Positions 26,707 to 36,295 of a stretch of 64,000 nucleotides of DNA are shown in pieces. Where the stretch lies: assembly GCF_000819685.1 (NCBI RefSeq), contig NZ_CDBR01000062.1:60287-124286 (forward strand), read 5' to 3'. Origin of the DNA: Aeromonas allosaccharophila. GTDB taxonomy: Bacteria > Pseudomonadota > Gammaproteobacteria > Enterobacterales > Aeromonadaceae. A program made the translations under genes and the position numbers. Position 1 is the stretch's first letter; each line of letters opens with the position of its first letter. The notes below the pieces were generated by a model. It had not been told where the DNA came from. It worked only from the letters and a program-made list of their open reading frames with translations, and searched no databases.

Positions 26707-27324
26707 TCAGTGCAGACCCGCCACATATTTGGAGAGGGCTTCGATATCCTGATCAGTCAGTTTCTTGGCAACATCCCGCATCATGCCATTCGGATCGTTG
26801 TCACGTGTCCCGGCACGGAATGCGGTGAGCTGAGCCTTGATATAGGCAGGATGCTGGCCGGACAGGCTTGGATACTTCGCCTGTTCGACACCCGAACCAC
26901 GGGGACCATGGCAAGCCGTACAAGCTGCCAGACCGCGACTCATGTCACCGCCCATGTAGAGTGCCTTGCCTGCGTCGACCACATCGTCAGGGACCGCGAT
27001 CGGGCTAACCTTCAGGCCGGAGAAGTAAGCCGCCAGGTCATCCATGTCCTGTTCCGACAAAGGTAACGCCATCGGCCCCATCACTGGCGCAACCCGGCCA
27101 ATTTGACCAGAAGCGGCAGCCTTCAGTTCAACTAACTGCTTTTTGATATATGATGCGTGCTGACCAGCAATTTTGGGGTACATATCAACCAGGCTGTTTC
27201 CGTCCGGTCCATGACAAGCCGCACAAACGGCAGCCTTGGTCTGTCCCGCAGCGGCATCGCCCTTGGCTTGTGCCATCCCCGTTACGCCAACCATCAGAGC
27301 AAGAGTAATGACTAGGTTCTTCAT
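26707..27324 (-). CDS. Cytochrome c4 (dihaem, periplasmic)
   Basis: 205 residues from ATG 27324 (MKNLVITLALMVG). Signal peptide ends AQA. Two c-type haem sites, CAACH (residues 34-38) and CTACH (135-139), in two homologous halves (YPKIAGQHASYIKKQL and YPSLSGQHPAYIKAQL), the hallmark of cytochrome c4. It carries electrons to cytochrome c oxidases, often cbb3. The longer frame from 27363 has no signal-peptide logic. Divergent from engB. Confidence 0.95.
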   Translation of the reverse strand: MKNLVITLALMVGVTGMAQAKGDAAAGQTKAAVCAACHGPDGNSLVDMYPKIAGQHASYIKKQLVELKAAASGQIGRVAPVMGPMALPLSEQDMDDLAAYFSGLKVSPIAVPDDVVDAGKALYMGGDMSRGLAACTACHGPRGSGVEQAKYPSLSGQHPAYIKAQLTAFRAGTRDNDPNGMMRDVAKKLTDQDIEALSKYVAGLH

Positions 27325-27466
27325 GGCGTTCCAACTTTTCGTTATTAGGCTTCCAGATCCCATGCCGCTGAAGGCATGTTAAAATAAACGCGTTTAAGCG
27401 ACGCTATTTTACACCATTTTACAAAAAAGTAACTCTATAACCCTCTATCTCCATGGGGAATTTACG

Positions 27467-28123
27467 TTGGATACACAAACTCTGAATTTCAATAAGGTGC
27501 ATTTTGTGACCAGCGCACCCGACATCCGTCACCTGCCAAATGATGGGGGTGTCGAGATCGCGTTTGCCGGCCGTTCCAACGCCGGTAAGTCATCTGCATT
27601 GAACACCTTAACCAAACACAAGAACCTGGCGCGTACCAGTAAGACACCCGGTCGTACCCAGCTGATCAACCTGTTTGAGCTGGAACCGGGCAAGCGTCTT
27701 GTCGACTTGCCGGGTTATGGTTATGCGCAAGTTCCGCTGGAAATGAAGCTCAAGTGGCAAAAGTCACTGGCAGAGTATCTGCAGCGCCGTGAGTCATTGA
27801 AAGGTCTGGTGATCCTGATGGACATCCGCCATCCGCTCAAAGATACCGACATGAACATGCTGGAGTGGAGCTCACACCGTCAGTTGCCCGTTATGCTGTT
27901 GCTGACCAAGGCCGACAAACTGAGCCCGGGTCCGCGCAACAACCAGGTGATCAAGGTGCGCCAGGCTGTTGCCAACCTTGGTTCCCAGATCCAGGTTGAA
28001 GCGTTCTCCTCCCTCACCAACATCGGTGTGGAGAAGCTGGCGCAAACCCTGACCGAATGGTACGTCAGTGGTGACGATACCGACCTGCTGGACGCTGACG
28101 AACAGCAACCTGTCGAGGAGTAA
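27467..28123 (+). CDS. engB: Ribosome biogenesis GTP-binding protein EngB/YsxC (YihA)
   Basis: 218 residues. G1 [10 protein letters not shown]2-region TPGRTQ, G3 DLPGYGYA, G4 TKAD, all in TRAFAC-EngB order. Essential GTPase for large-subunit assembly. It starts with TTG 27467, preceded by GGGGAA six bases upstream; no in-frame ATG exists near the conserved N-terminus. Its neighbourhood (Spot 42 RNA, yihI, csrC-type RNA) matches E. coli yihA. Confidence 0.95.
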   Translation: MDTQTLNFNKVHFVTSAPDIRHLPNDGGVEIAFAGRSNAGKSSALNTLTKHKNLARTSKTPGRTQLINLFELEPGKRLVDLPGYGYAQVPLEMKLKWQKSLAEYLQRRESLKGLVILMDIRHPLKDTDMNMLEWSSHRQLPVMLLLTKADKLSPGPRNNQVIKVRQAVANLGSQIQVEAFSSLTNIGVEKLAQTLTEWYVSGDDTDLLDADEQQPVEE

Positions 28124-28568
28124 TCCACTCCTCGCTTTCCTTGCAATTGGCGGAGCACTCCTCCGCTGATTGAAAGGGTTTCAGATTGCCGCTTTCACCT
28201 GCCTCACGACTAATACCCCGCACTCGTCTCCCCAGTTATATCCATTACCGCTTACAGTTCATATAGATAGATCGTTAATTCCTGGTGGGAATTAACTTAA
28301 TGATGCGTTGATAGCGTTTTCAAATCTGTTCTTTCAAAACGAACAAGAATTACAGAAAGAGACCAAAATGAAATTTAATTACAAGATCTAACCGAGAGGG
28401 ATAAAAATGAGGCCGGACGACAGTGATGCCATCCAGCCTGAAATAATAAGTTCAAAAAATTGGGAAGAAGCTGAATCTTGAGTACCAGACGACAGGTATT
28501 CCTCAAGAAGCAACCTCATTCTATCAAATGCATCGCCAATTTAAAGCATTTACTCTAAATGGCGCGCA
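28124..28568. other. Intergenic region between engB and spf with inverted repeat and mini-ORFs
   Basis: 445 bp. It contains a perfect 9-bp inverted repeat GTTAATTCC/GGAATTAAC (28274-28296, 5-base loop). On the plus strand an 8-codon ORF (MKFNYKI, 28368-28391) is followed by a 24-residue ORF with a good ribosome-binding site. No known RNA family is recognised. Confidence 0.5.
28407..28481 (+). CDS. Possible 24-residue acidic micropeptide
   Basis: ATG 28407 has GAGAGGG seven bases upstream, better than many real genes here. The product MRPDDSDAIQPEIISSKNWE plus EAES is acidic with no membrane segment. It follows an 8-codon ORF by 15 bases. No homologue is known to me; the case rests on the ribosome-binding site only. 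Confidence 0.25.
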   Translation: MRPDDSDAIQPEIISSKNWEEAES

Positions 28569-28674
28569 TAAAAAAACACCCCGACGAGAACCTCATCGGG
28601 GCAGCTATTCAGCCACATTCAATTACGTGAAATAAAAGGTCTGAAAGATAGAACATCTTACCTCTGTACCCTAC
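28569..28674 (-). ncRNA. spf: Spot 42 RNA
   Basis: About 106 nt on the minus strand. The 5' part GTAGGGTACAGAGGTAAGAT and the following UUCUAUCUUUCAGACC and UUCACGUAAU segments match E. coli Spot 42 nearly base for base. It ends in CCCCGATGAG/CTCGTCGGGG with a T7 run. Spot 42 is an Hfq-dependent RNA repressing catabolic genes such as galK and is CRP-repressed in E. coli. A -10-like TACAGT (28682-28687) is seven bases before the start. Location next to engB is conserved. Confidence 0.97.
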
Positions 28675-28681
28675 GCAGACA

Positions 28682-28687
28682 ACTGTA
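28682..28687 (-). promoter_or_regulatory. -10 element of spf
   Basis: TACAGT on the minus strand, seven bases upstream of the Spot 42 start; a weak TTTCAC lies 17 bp further up. A CRP-like TGTGA half-site occurs at 28731-28735. Confidence 0.6.
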
Positions 28688-28775
28688 CAGCAAAGCAGCA
28701 AAAAGTGAAAGTAATTTATGTAATTTAGTTTCACAACTTACAGATTAAGAAAAAATCTTTTACTTTCATGCAGAT

Positions 28776-28803
28776 AAAAAAATCCCCAGTACGAATACCG
28801 GGG
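28776..28803 (-). terminator. Terminator of aroE operon
   Basis: Stem CCCCGGTA/TACTGGGG with UUCG loop, then ATTTTTTT on the minus strand; 97 bp past the DUF1488 gene. Confidence 0.88.
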
Positions 28804-28899
28804 AGTTATAAAGGTGACTAGCTAGCACTTCCTCAACTATCTAGTTAGTCAGCGCTATTTCCAAGTAGTTCCGCTACAAAACAAAAAAACTTTGAAAAA

Positions 28900-29160
28900 T
28901 CAGAGATAGATAGCGCCATCTTCAGCAAACTCTTGTTCTTCAATGAGTTTTTCAGCCATGTCTTCAATATCAAAACGCACGCTTTCGAAGGCTCTGACGA
29001 TGTCATCCTCCCTCGTCAGCACCAGACCGGTCATTTTCTCCAGTCGCCGCTGGCTGATGTAACAATCTATCAGTGCCCCCATCTGCTGGGCGGGAAAGCG
29101 AACCCGCTGTTCGCCAGCCTGCCACTCCATCAGATCGGGAAACAGAATACCCTGGTTCAT
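28900..29160 (-). CDS. DUF1488 family protein (YrdB-like)
   Basis: 86 residues beginning [14 protein letters not shown], close to E. coli YrdB (MNQAIQFPDREEW). The C-terminal half [16 protein letters not shown] also fits DUF1488. Function unknown. Its ATG overlaps the aroE stop by four bases (ATGA), so it is coupled to aroE, as yrdB follows aroE in E. coli. Confidence 0.9.
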   Translation of the reverse strand: MNQGILFPDLMEWQAGEQRVRFPAQQMGALIDCYISQRRLEKMTGLVLTREDDIVRAFESVRFDIEDMAEKLIEEQEFAEDGAIYL

Positions 29161-29978
29161 ATCACCCCCAAGTTACGCTTCAACTCTCTCAATACCTGTT
29201 TAGTCCCAGGACGAATTCCGCGCCACACGGTAAACGCTTCGGCGGCCTGTTCCACCAGCATGCCGAGTCCATCCATGGTTTGGCGGGCTCCCTGCTGTTT
29301 GGCCCAACTAATAAACGCCGTATCCGATGAGCCATACATCATGTCGTAGATGGCAATATCGGTGTGGATCAGGGCGGGAGCCAACGGCGGCAGCTCCCCT
29401 TGCAGGCTGGCGGAGGTAGAGTTGATGACGAGATCGAACGGCCCTGCCAGCTGCTCATAGGTCTGGGCGGTCACGGGCCCCAGATCGTGGAATTCAGCAG
29501 CCAGCTGCTGCGCTTTGGTGTGCGTGCGGTTGGCGATCACCAGCTCGCTCGGCAGCTCTGCCAGCAACGGCGCCAATGCACCGCGAGCCGCCCCGCCGGC
29601 CCCTAGCAGCAGGATCCGGCTATCCGCCAGCGTCACACCGTGGGACTTGAGATCGGCAACCAGACCGGCGCCATCGGTGTTATCCCCCAGCAGCACGCCA
29701 TCATCGGTCAGCTTGATGGTATTGACCGCGCCCGCCCGCTTGGCCCTCGGGCTCAACCGATCGACCAGAGTGAATGCCTGCTCCTTGAAGGGGACGGTGA
29801 CATTGCACCCCTTGCCCCCTTGGGCAAAGAAGGCCCGCAGGGTGTGGGCAAACTCGTCGACGGCGGGTTCAGCCAGCCCATACTCCAGCTCTTGCTGGGT
29901 TTGTCTGGCAAACAGGGTATGAATGAAGGGGGACTTGCTGTGGCGCACCGGGTGGCCAAAAACCAGATAACGATCCAT
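29157..29978 (-). CDS. aroE: Shikimate dehydrogenase (NADP+)
   Basis: 273 residues. It reduces 3-dehydroshikimate to shikimate. Substrate site [14 protein letters not shown] and [10 protein letters not shown] (catalytic Lys), [12 protein letters not shown], nucleotide loop [12 protein letters not shown] and NRTHTKA for NADP. ATG 29978 has GGAA seven bases upstream; an in-frame TTG at 29981 precedes it. Coupled to the downstream DUF1488 gene. Confidence 0.97.
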   Translation of the reverse strand: MDRYLVFGHPVRHSKSPFIHTLFARQTQQELEYGLAEPAVDEFAHTLRAFFAQGGKGCNVTVPFKEQAFTLVDRLSPRAKRAGAVNTIKLTDDGVLLGDNTDGAGLVADLKSHGVTLADSRILLLGAGGAARGALAPLLAELPSELVIANRTHTKAQQLAAEFHDLGPVTAQTYEQLAGPFDLVINSTSASLQGELPPLAPALIHTDIAIYDMMYGSSDTAFISWAKQQGARQTMDGLGMLVEQAAEAFTVWRGIRPGTKQVLRELKRNLGVI

Positions 29979-30054
29979 CAAAGAGTTCCATCAGAGGGCA
30001 ATATTCCGATTTAACGGGTTTTCGCACTCGGGAACAAGCCGAATATCGGCCAGC

Positions 30055-30077
30055 AAAAAGGGGCCATCATGGCCCCT
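30055..30077 (-). terminator. Terminator of hemF
   Basis: Nine-base arms AGGGGCCAT/ATGGCCCCT around one base (effective stem GGGGCC), followed by TTTTT on the minus strand, immediately after the hemF stop. Confidence 0.83.
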
Positions 30078-30081
30078 CGGG

Positions 30082-31038
<957 letters not shown>

Positions 31039-31042
31039 TTAA

Positions 31043-31077
31043 ATCAATCCGATGAGCTCACCGCTCAGCGGATTGAT
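31043..31077 (-). terminator. Hairpin after tsaC
   Basis: Outer arms ATCAATCCG/CGGATTGAT and inner TGAGC/GCTCA form a long hairpin, followed on the minus strand by TTTAACTATT. It lies between tsaC and hemF. Confidence 0.65.
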
Positions 31078-31102
31078 AGCAAATCATGACGTATCCGCCT
31101 GC

Positions 31103-31663
31103 TCAGGAGGGGCGAATAATGGCGCCGGTTCGGGCGTCCTTGATCTCGGAGGGGTTGGCTTGACCACCCACTTCACCGGGCAGGATATAGGCCAGCTTGC
31201 TGGCCAACCGCTCACCGATATCGGCCACCCGACGGGCAGGCTCCTCGCCGGTCAGGTTGGCGCTGGTAGAGACCAGCGGCTTGCCAAAAGCGCGGCACAA
31301 CGCCTGCACCTGAGGATGAGCCGTCACGCGTACCGCCAGGGTCTCGAACTGCCCGGTCAGCCAGGCCGGCGTCGTTGCACGGGCAGGCATGATCCAGGTA
31401 AAAGGACCGGGCCAGCTGGCTTCAACCCGAGCCAGTTGTTCACCGCTAAGTTGGCTCAGATCGATGTAATCCTGCAATTGCGCCAAATCGGCAGCAATCA
31501 GGATCAACCCCTTCTCTACCGGACGCTGTTTGATGGCCAGCAGTCGCTGCACCGCCACTTCGGAGTCGGGATCACAACCCAGACCAAACACGGCCTCAGT
31601 CGCATAAGCAATCACCCCTTCCTGCTGGAGGGCGGCAACTGCCTGTTCAAATTCATTTGGCAT
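31103..31663 (-). CDS. tsaC: Threonylcarbamoyl-AMP synthase TsaC (YrdC/RimN)
   Basis: 186 residues. It makes threonylcarbamoyl-AMP for the t6A37 tRNA modification. Motifs: [57 protein letters not shown] 31663 aligns with E. coli TsaC; the frame extends to 31774 only through a terminator hairpin. Oddly, this ATG lies just three bases after the T-run of the purE terminator and has no proper ribosome-binding site. Confidence 0.95.
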   Translation of the reverse strand: MPNEFEQAVAALQQEGVIAYATEAVFGLGCDPDSEVAVQRLLAIKQRPVEKGLILIAADLAQLQDYIDLSQLSGEQLARVEASWPGPFTWIMPARATTPAWLTGQFETLAVRVTAHPQVQALCRAFGKPLVSTSANLTGEEPARRVADIGERLASKLAYILPGEVGGQANPSEIKDARTGAIIRPS

Positions 31664-31666
31664 AGG

Positions 31667-31691
31667 AAAAATGCGGCAGCCAGGCTGCCGC
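31667..31691 (-). terminator. Terminator between purE and tsaC
   Basis: Stem GCGGCAGC/GCTGCCGC with a 3-base loop and ATTTTT on the minus strand, ending three bases before the tsaC ATG. Confidence 0.82.
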
Positions 31692-31796
31692 CTCGTCACT
31701 TGGTAGCAAGTTGAATTCGTATGGCGGCGACCATGGCGAAGTGACATGCTGCTGTAGCATAGAAAATATGACACTTCCGGATCGCCACCCGTTCAC

Positions 31797-32300
31797 TTAC
31801 TTGAGTTGAGCCTGCAGGGCAGCATCCTTAGCCATCACCTCTTCGGCATTCTTCTGGCGTTCGGCCCGAACCTTGGCCGCCAGTTCATCATCGGCTACTG
31901 CCAGCATCTGGGCTGCCAGATAACCCGCGTTCTTGGCACCGGCCTTGCCGATCGCCACGGTCGCCACTGGTACACCACCCGGCATCTGCACGGTGGAGAG
32001 CAGTGCATCCAGCCCCTTGAGCGGGCCACCATCGATGGGCACCCCGATCACAGGACGAGTCGTGATGCCGGCTACGGCACCCGCCAGATGCGCCGCCAGA
32101 CCGGCAGCACAGATAAAGACCTTGCAGCCACGGGCCTCGGCATCGGTCACATACTGATGGGTCGCAGCTGGCGTGCGGTGCGCGGAGGTGACTTTGACTT
32201 CCACTGCGATATCAAATGACTTGAGCACCTCAAGGGTGGTCTGCATCACGGGGAAATCAGAATCAGAGCCCATCAATACGGCAACAAAGGGTTTATTCAT
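31797..32300 (-). CDS. purE: N5-carboxyaminoimidazole ribonucleotide mutase
   Basis: 167 residues, class I Pur[30 protein letters not shown] (catalytic His), [36 protein letters not shown]. It converts N5-CAIR to CAIR in purine synthesis. The usual partner purK does not follow; the next minus-strand gene is tsaC. A PurR-like box lies 40 bp upstream. Confidence 0.97.
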   Translation of the reverse strand: MNKPFVAVLMGSDSDFPVMQTTLEVLKSFDIAVEVKVTSAHRTPAATHQYVTDAEARGCKVFICAAGLAAHLAGAVAGITTRPVIGVPIDGGPLKGLDALLSTVQMPGGVPVATVAIGKAGAKNAGYLAAQMLAVADDELAAKVRAERQKNAEEVMAKDAALQAQLK

Positions 32301-32340
32301 GGTGGGAATTTCCTTACTCCAAGTGGGGGGTTGAAGTTCG

Positions 32341-32356
32341 CCGAAAACGTTTCAAT
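32341..32356 (-). promoter_or_regulatory. PurR operator (candidate)
   Basis: ATTGAAACGTTTTCGG on the minus strand matches 12 of 16 positions of ACGCAAACGTTTTCGT, including the whole AAACGTTTTCG core. It lies 41 bp before purE. Confidence 0.7.
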
Positions 32357-32374
32357 CCGGTTGCGGCGGCGGGA

Positions 32375-32932
32375 TTATACCTGCTCACTTTGGTGGCCGC
32401 ATTTCTTTTGCGGACAGACCCAACGCAGCGTTCCCCTCACTTTTTTCTCGATCATGATGCCCCAGCCACACGCGGGACAAGGCATGGGGATCGGCTTGTC
32501 GTTCACCACATATTTACAATGGGGATAGCCATCACAGGAGTAAAACTGCTTGCCGTAGCGGGAGGTGCGGCCCACCAGATGACCCTTGCCGCACTCGGGG
32601 CAGAGGATCTGGGTATCGTCGCTCTCCTGCAGGGATTCGATATGCTCACAGGCCGGATACTGAGTGCAACCGACAAACAGACCGTAACGCCCCTTCTTGA
32701 TCGCCAGCGGCTGTCCGCAATCGGGACAGGCAGAGCCTTCGAGCACCTTTTCGATGTCGCGGCCAGATGGCGTCAGGGAACGAATGTAATCACAGGCAGG
32801 GTAAGCAGAGCAGCCGAGAAAGGGACCATGTTTGCCCTGGCGGATCACCAGCTCGGCCCCGCACTGCGGGCACGGCTCGCGCTCGAAGGCATGTTCGTGG
32901 GCTGAAAAGAGGTGATGATCGATTTTTGACAT
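32375..32932 (-). CDS. Topoisomerase-type C4 zinc-finger protein (YrdD-like)
   Basis: 185 residues made of four zinc-ribbon repeats: CPQC...CSAYPAC, CPDC...CTQYPAC, CPEC...CDGYPHC, and CPAC...CPQKKC. These resemble the C-terminal zinc domain of topoisomerase I, with no catalytic part, as in E. coli YrdD. Probably binds single-stranded nucleic acid. Position between smg and purE/tsaC is conserved. Confidence 0.92.
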   Translation of the reverse strand: MSKIDHHLFSAHEHAFEREPCPQCGAELVIRQGKHGPFLGCSAYPACDYIRSLTPSGRDIEKVLEGSACPDCGQPLAIKKGRYGLFVGCTQYPACEHIESLQESDDTQILCPECGKGHLVGRTSRYGKQFYSCDGYPHCKYVVNDKPIPMPCPACGWGIMIEKKVRGTLRWVCPQKKCGHQSEQV

Positions 32933-32987
32933 GGGCCGCGCCTTAAAATCCAGATGGTCTGAATTCTACCAGCGCGGCACCGGACTG

Positions 32988-33461
32988 TCAGTGGATGACG
33001 CCGTCTGACTCATCAAACACCAGCTCTTCCATCTGCTGGTAGGCATTTTCACTGCCCGGTACGTTGAACAGCACCATCATGACGACCCACTTCAGGTCAT
33101 CCAGCTCGATATCCGGCTTGTCCAGATCGAGCAGGCGCTCGATACAGATCTCGCGGGTTTCGGCATTCAGCACCTGAGCCTGCTCCAGAAAGAGCAGGAA
33201 GCCGCGGCACTCGGTGCTGAGGCGTGCCAGCTCTTGCGGGGCATAGATACGCATCGAGCCTTGCGCGCTGGCGGTGACATAGACCTCCCGCTCGCTATCG
33301 TGCAGATTGGCCAGTCGCTCCAGCCAATCGAGCGCCTTGTCGATTTCGGCTTTATCGAAACCGGCCCGGCTCAGCTCGTCGGTGAGCTCATCCTGCTCGA
33401 CCATCACATCTGCATCGCTGTGGATGTAGGTCTCGAAAAGGTACATCAATACATCAAACAT
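32988..33461 (-). CDS. smg: Smg family protein (DUF494)
   Basis: 157 residues, acidic, from ATG 33461 (MFDVLMYLFETY) with GGAGGG seven bases upstream. Blocks DELTDELSRAGF, ALDWLERLANL and LDDLKWVVMMVLFNVPG are typical of Smg. Function unresolved. It overlaps the dprA end by eight bases and follows it in the operon, as in E. coli. Confidence 0.94.
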   Translation of the reverse strand: MFDVLMYLFETYIHSDADVMVEQDELTDELSRAGFDKAEIDKALDWLERLANLHDSEREVYVTASAQGSMRIYAPQELARLSTECRGFLLFLEQAQVLNAETREICIERLLDLDKPDIELDDLKWVVMMVLFNVPGSENAYQQMEELVFDESDGVIH

Positions 33462-34569
33462 GATTCGCCCTCCTCGCTCTGACGTATCCACCGGCTACCG
33501 CCATCACTGCACCGGCCAGCTCCAGCTCTACCAACCTGCCCAATACCACTTCGACAGGAAGCTGGGCCCGCTCGGCGACGGTATCCACGCTCGTGGTCTC
33601 ATAATCTACGTTATCCAACAAATCGGCATAAGGCAATTCGCTATTATGCGGTTGCTCAGATGATGTAACCGACGGATGTGGCCGTGAGACCCACTCTGGC
33701 AGCTCTTCCACTATATCGGCCGCATTCAGCACAAGTTTGGCTCCCTGCTGAATTAATCTGTTGCACCCTATCGCCTGGGCATTTTGCGGGGCGCCAGGAA
33801 CCGCAAACACGTCGCGCCCCTGCTCCAGCGCATAGCGGGCGGTGATCAGCGAACCGCTCTGCTCGGTCGCCTCCACCACTAGGGTTCCCAGCGACAGACC
33901 ACTGATAATACGGTTGCGACGCGGAAAATGTTCAGCCAACGGCCCTTTGTCAGGCGCCAGCTCGGAGATAAGCAAACCACCCGTTTCCAGAATCTGGCCA
34001 GCCAGCCCCTGATGGCGTTTGGGATAGAGACTGTCGAGCCCCGATCCCAACACGGCAAGGGTGATACCGCCGGCAGCCAGCGCCTGCTGATGGCAGACGC
34101 CATCGATACCAAGCGCAAGGCCCGAAGTAATGGCCAACCCGCACCCAACCAGCTCGCTACAGAGACGGGAAGCATTATCCTTGCCTGCGTAGGTGGGATG
34201 GCGCGTCCCCACCATCGCCAGCTGAGGCAGTGACAAGGCGGCGAGATCACCACGACAGTAGAGCAATAAGGGGGCAGCAGGGATCTCCCGCAGCAAAGAG
34301 GGGTAAACCGGGTGATCTTGCGGAATAAGGACGTTGCCAGGCAAAGCGGCCCAAGCCAGGCTCTGCTCAACAAGCGGCGAGGGCCAACGCAGTTGCTTGA
34401 TCTGCTCTGACGATAGCCCTATACCATGCAGTTGCGCTTCATCGCACTGGAACAGGGCATCAATGCGTCCCCCGACCCGCTCCAGCAGGCGGGTTGCGGT
34501 CACCGGACCGATACCGGTAACCGCATCAAGGGTTAACCAGAGCGCCAGACGCTCGTCGGGGTAGCTCAC
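33454..34569 (-). CDS. dprA: DNA-processing protein DprA (Smf)
   Basis: 371 residues. Helix-hairpin-helix-like N-terminus (GIGPVTATRLLERVGG), a Rossmann-like DNA-binding domain (MVGTRHPTYAGKDNA, SGLALGIDGVCHQQAL, FPRRNRIISGLS, EQSGSLITARYALEQGRDVFAVPG) and a C-terminal winged-helix. It loads RecA on incoming single-stranded DNA in transformation. The usual GSR motif reads GTR here. It begins one base after the LysM gene ends. Confidence 0.96.
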   Translation of the reverse strand: MSYPDERLALWLTLDAVTGIGPVTATRLLERVGGRIDALFQCDEAQLHGIGLSSEQIKQLRWPSPLVEQSLAWAALPGNVLIPQDHPVYPSLLREIPAAPLLLYCRGDLAALSLPQLAMVGTRHPTYAGKDNASRLCSELVGCGLAITSGLALGIDGVCHQQALAAGGITLAVLGSGLDSLYPKRHQGLAGQILETGGLLISELAPDKGPLAEHFPRRNRIISGLSLGTLVVEATEQSGSLITARYALEQGRDVFAVPGAPQNAQAIGCNRLIQQGAKLVLNAADIVEELPEWVSRPHPSVTSSEQPHNSELPYADLLDNVDYETTSVDTVAERAQLPVEVVLGRLVELELAGAVMAVAGGYVRARRANHV

Positions 34570-34570
34570 G

Positions 34571-35662
34571 TCAGAAGTGAGTGACCTGATAACCCGAACT
34601 CACCATATCGTTACTCTGCATGATGAGACCGTAACTCACCTTGTCATACACCTTGAACAACATGACGCGGGCAATCGCTTCGGAAGGCAGTGGTGCCTTC
34701 TTATTGCTGCTGTAAAACACCTTGTTGTAGACCGATGAGAGTTCCTTGTACTGCACATCGCCATTTTTGGTCACCAAGGCAGCACCGGGCCGCCTGACAT
34801 CCAGCACATCCCCGGCGACCAGTTGATCACGACCACCCCGGTTGATCAGCACCACATCAAACTTGCCACCGCCCCGGGTCTTGTTCGGCAAGTCGATGAT
34901 ATAACCCGGCGTGATAGCGGGTGCCGCCTTCGGCGTGAAGACGGCGGGCATGTTCTCCTGAGCGGGCAGCGGCATCACCTTGTCGCCCTGCAGCACCTCC
35001 CGCTGATTATGAGTCAGCGTCACTTCGGTCCGGTCACCATCAAGACGCGCCACAGCCCGTACCACACCGGCAAAGATGGCCTCCTGGCCAAGTTGTTCAC
35101 CGGTTTCACGATCTTTGTAGACCACCCCCGGGTGATAGATGCCATACATCTGGCCAGGCGTCAGGGAGCCCTGAACATAGAGAGTGTCCCCCTCCAACAT
35201 GCCGATATGTTTCTGGTCCGAGCCCAGCAGATAAGGCAGGGTTTTCTGCTGCTGGCTGTCTGCCAGAATATGGTCGGTTTGCAAGAAGGGGCCGATCTCG
35301 CTGATGGGCAGGGTCGGAATGGGGTTGGCCTTGTTCTCGTAACGGGTTTTCGGACCGAGACGGATGACCTGCTTGCCCCCCTGCATCGCCTTGCCGAGCC
35401 GGGGTTCACCATTGACCCAGCTCAGGTGCAGCACATCACCGGGGTAGATCCAGTGAGGATTGGCAATCTGCGGATTGATGTTCCAGAGCCGGGGCCACAG
35501 CCAGGGCTCGGAGAGATACTTGCCGGAGATATCCCACAGGGTGTCGCCTTTTTGCACCACATAGCTTTCGGGATAGCCCGCTTTTAGCCTCAGCTGGTCG
35601 GCCAGAGCGGAGTGGCTCGCGGTCACCAGCAGGCAGGCGAGGATGGTTTGCTTCAGATACAT
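34571..35662 (-). CDS. LysM-domain periplasmic protein
   Basis: 363 residues from ATG 35662 (MYLKQTILACLL), which has AGGGAG five bases upstream. Signal peptide ends ALA. One LysM domain at about residues 32-85 (ESYVVQKGDTLWDISGKYLSEPWLWPRLWNIN...YPGDVLHL) should bind peptidoglycan. The rest is beta-rich (VLINRGGRDQLVAGDVLDV) and unassigned. It precedes dprA by one base; this LysM-dprA layout opposite def is common in related genera. Confidence 0.9.
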   Translation of the reverse strand: MYLKQTILACLLVTASHSALADQLRLKAGYPESYVVQKGDTLWDISGKYLSEPWLWPRLWNINPQIANPHWIYPGDVLHLSWVNGEPRLGKAMQGGKQVIRLGPKTRYENKANPIPTLPISEIGPFLQTDHILADSQQQKTLPYLLGSDQKHIGMLEGDTLYVQGSLTPGQMYGIYHPGVVYKDRETGEQLGQEAIFAGVVRAVARLDGDRTEVTLTHNQREVLQGDKVMPLPAQENMPAVFTPKAAPAITPGYIIDLPNKTRGGGKFDVVLINRGGRDQLVAGDVLDVRRPGAALVTKNGDVQYKELSSVYNKVFYSSNKKAPLPSEAIARVMLFKVYDKVSYGLIMQSNDMVSSGYQVTHF

Positions 35663-35770
35663 AACACTCCCTGTTACTTCTGCACGCAAAGTGTTGCTGT
35701 TTTTTGTCGGCGTAAATGACTAGAATTACGCCAATATTGACTGCATTTATACGAAACTAAAGAAAAAACT

Positions 35771-36283
35771 ATGGCCATTCTAGATGTATTGCGTTTTCCC
35801 GATGAACGCCTGCGCACTGTCGCAGCCCCTGTCGAGACCTTTACACCCGAGTTACAACAGATTGTAGATGATATGTTCGAAACCATGTATGCGGAGGAAG
35901 GCATTGGCCTGGCCGCGACTCAGGTCGACGTTCATCAACGCATCATAGTGATCGATGTCTCTGAAAACCGTGAAGATCCTCTGGTATTGATCAATCCGGA
36001 GATCATCGAGCAGTGCGGCAGCACCGGCATCGAAGAGGGTTGCCTCTCCGTGCCCGGCAGTCGTGCTCTGGTGCCGCGCGCCGAACAGGTCAAAATCCGC
36101 GCGCTGGATCGCAACGGCAAGCCGTTCGAGCTGGAAGCCGACGATCTGCTCGCCATCTGCATCCAGCATGAGATGGATCATCTGGTCGGCAAGTTGTTCG
36201 TGGATTACCTGTCCCCGCTCAAGCGCCAGCGCATTCGCCAGAAGCTGGAAAAGATGGCCCGTGAAGATCGCAAAGTCCTCTGA
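35771..36283 (+). CDS. def: Peptide deformylase
   Basis: 170 residues. It removes the N-formyl group from nascent proteins. All three motifs are present: GIGLAATQ (44-51), EGCLSVP with Cys91, and HEMDH with His133, Glu134 and His137 (Fe ligands Cys91, His133, His137). First gene of def-fmt-rsmB-trkA-trkH. Confidence 0.98.
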   Translation: MAILDVLRFPDERLRTVAAPVETFTPELQQIVDDMFETMYAEEGIGLAATQVDVHQRIIVIDVSENREDPLVLINPEIIEQCGSTGIEEGCLSVPGSRALVPRAEQVKIRALDRNGKPFELEADDLLAICIQHEMDHLVGKLFVDYLSPLKRQRIRQKLEKMAREDRKVL

Positions 36284-36295
36284 GGATCTGCCCCA

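Noticed and set aside
28719..28735. CRP site upstream of spf
   Set aside because: A TGTGA half-site is present but the second half has the wrong spacing; not called as a site although CRP control of spf is known in E. coli.
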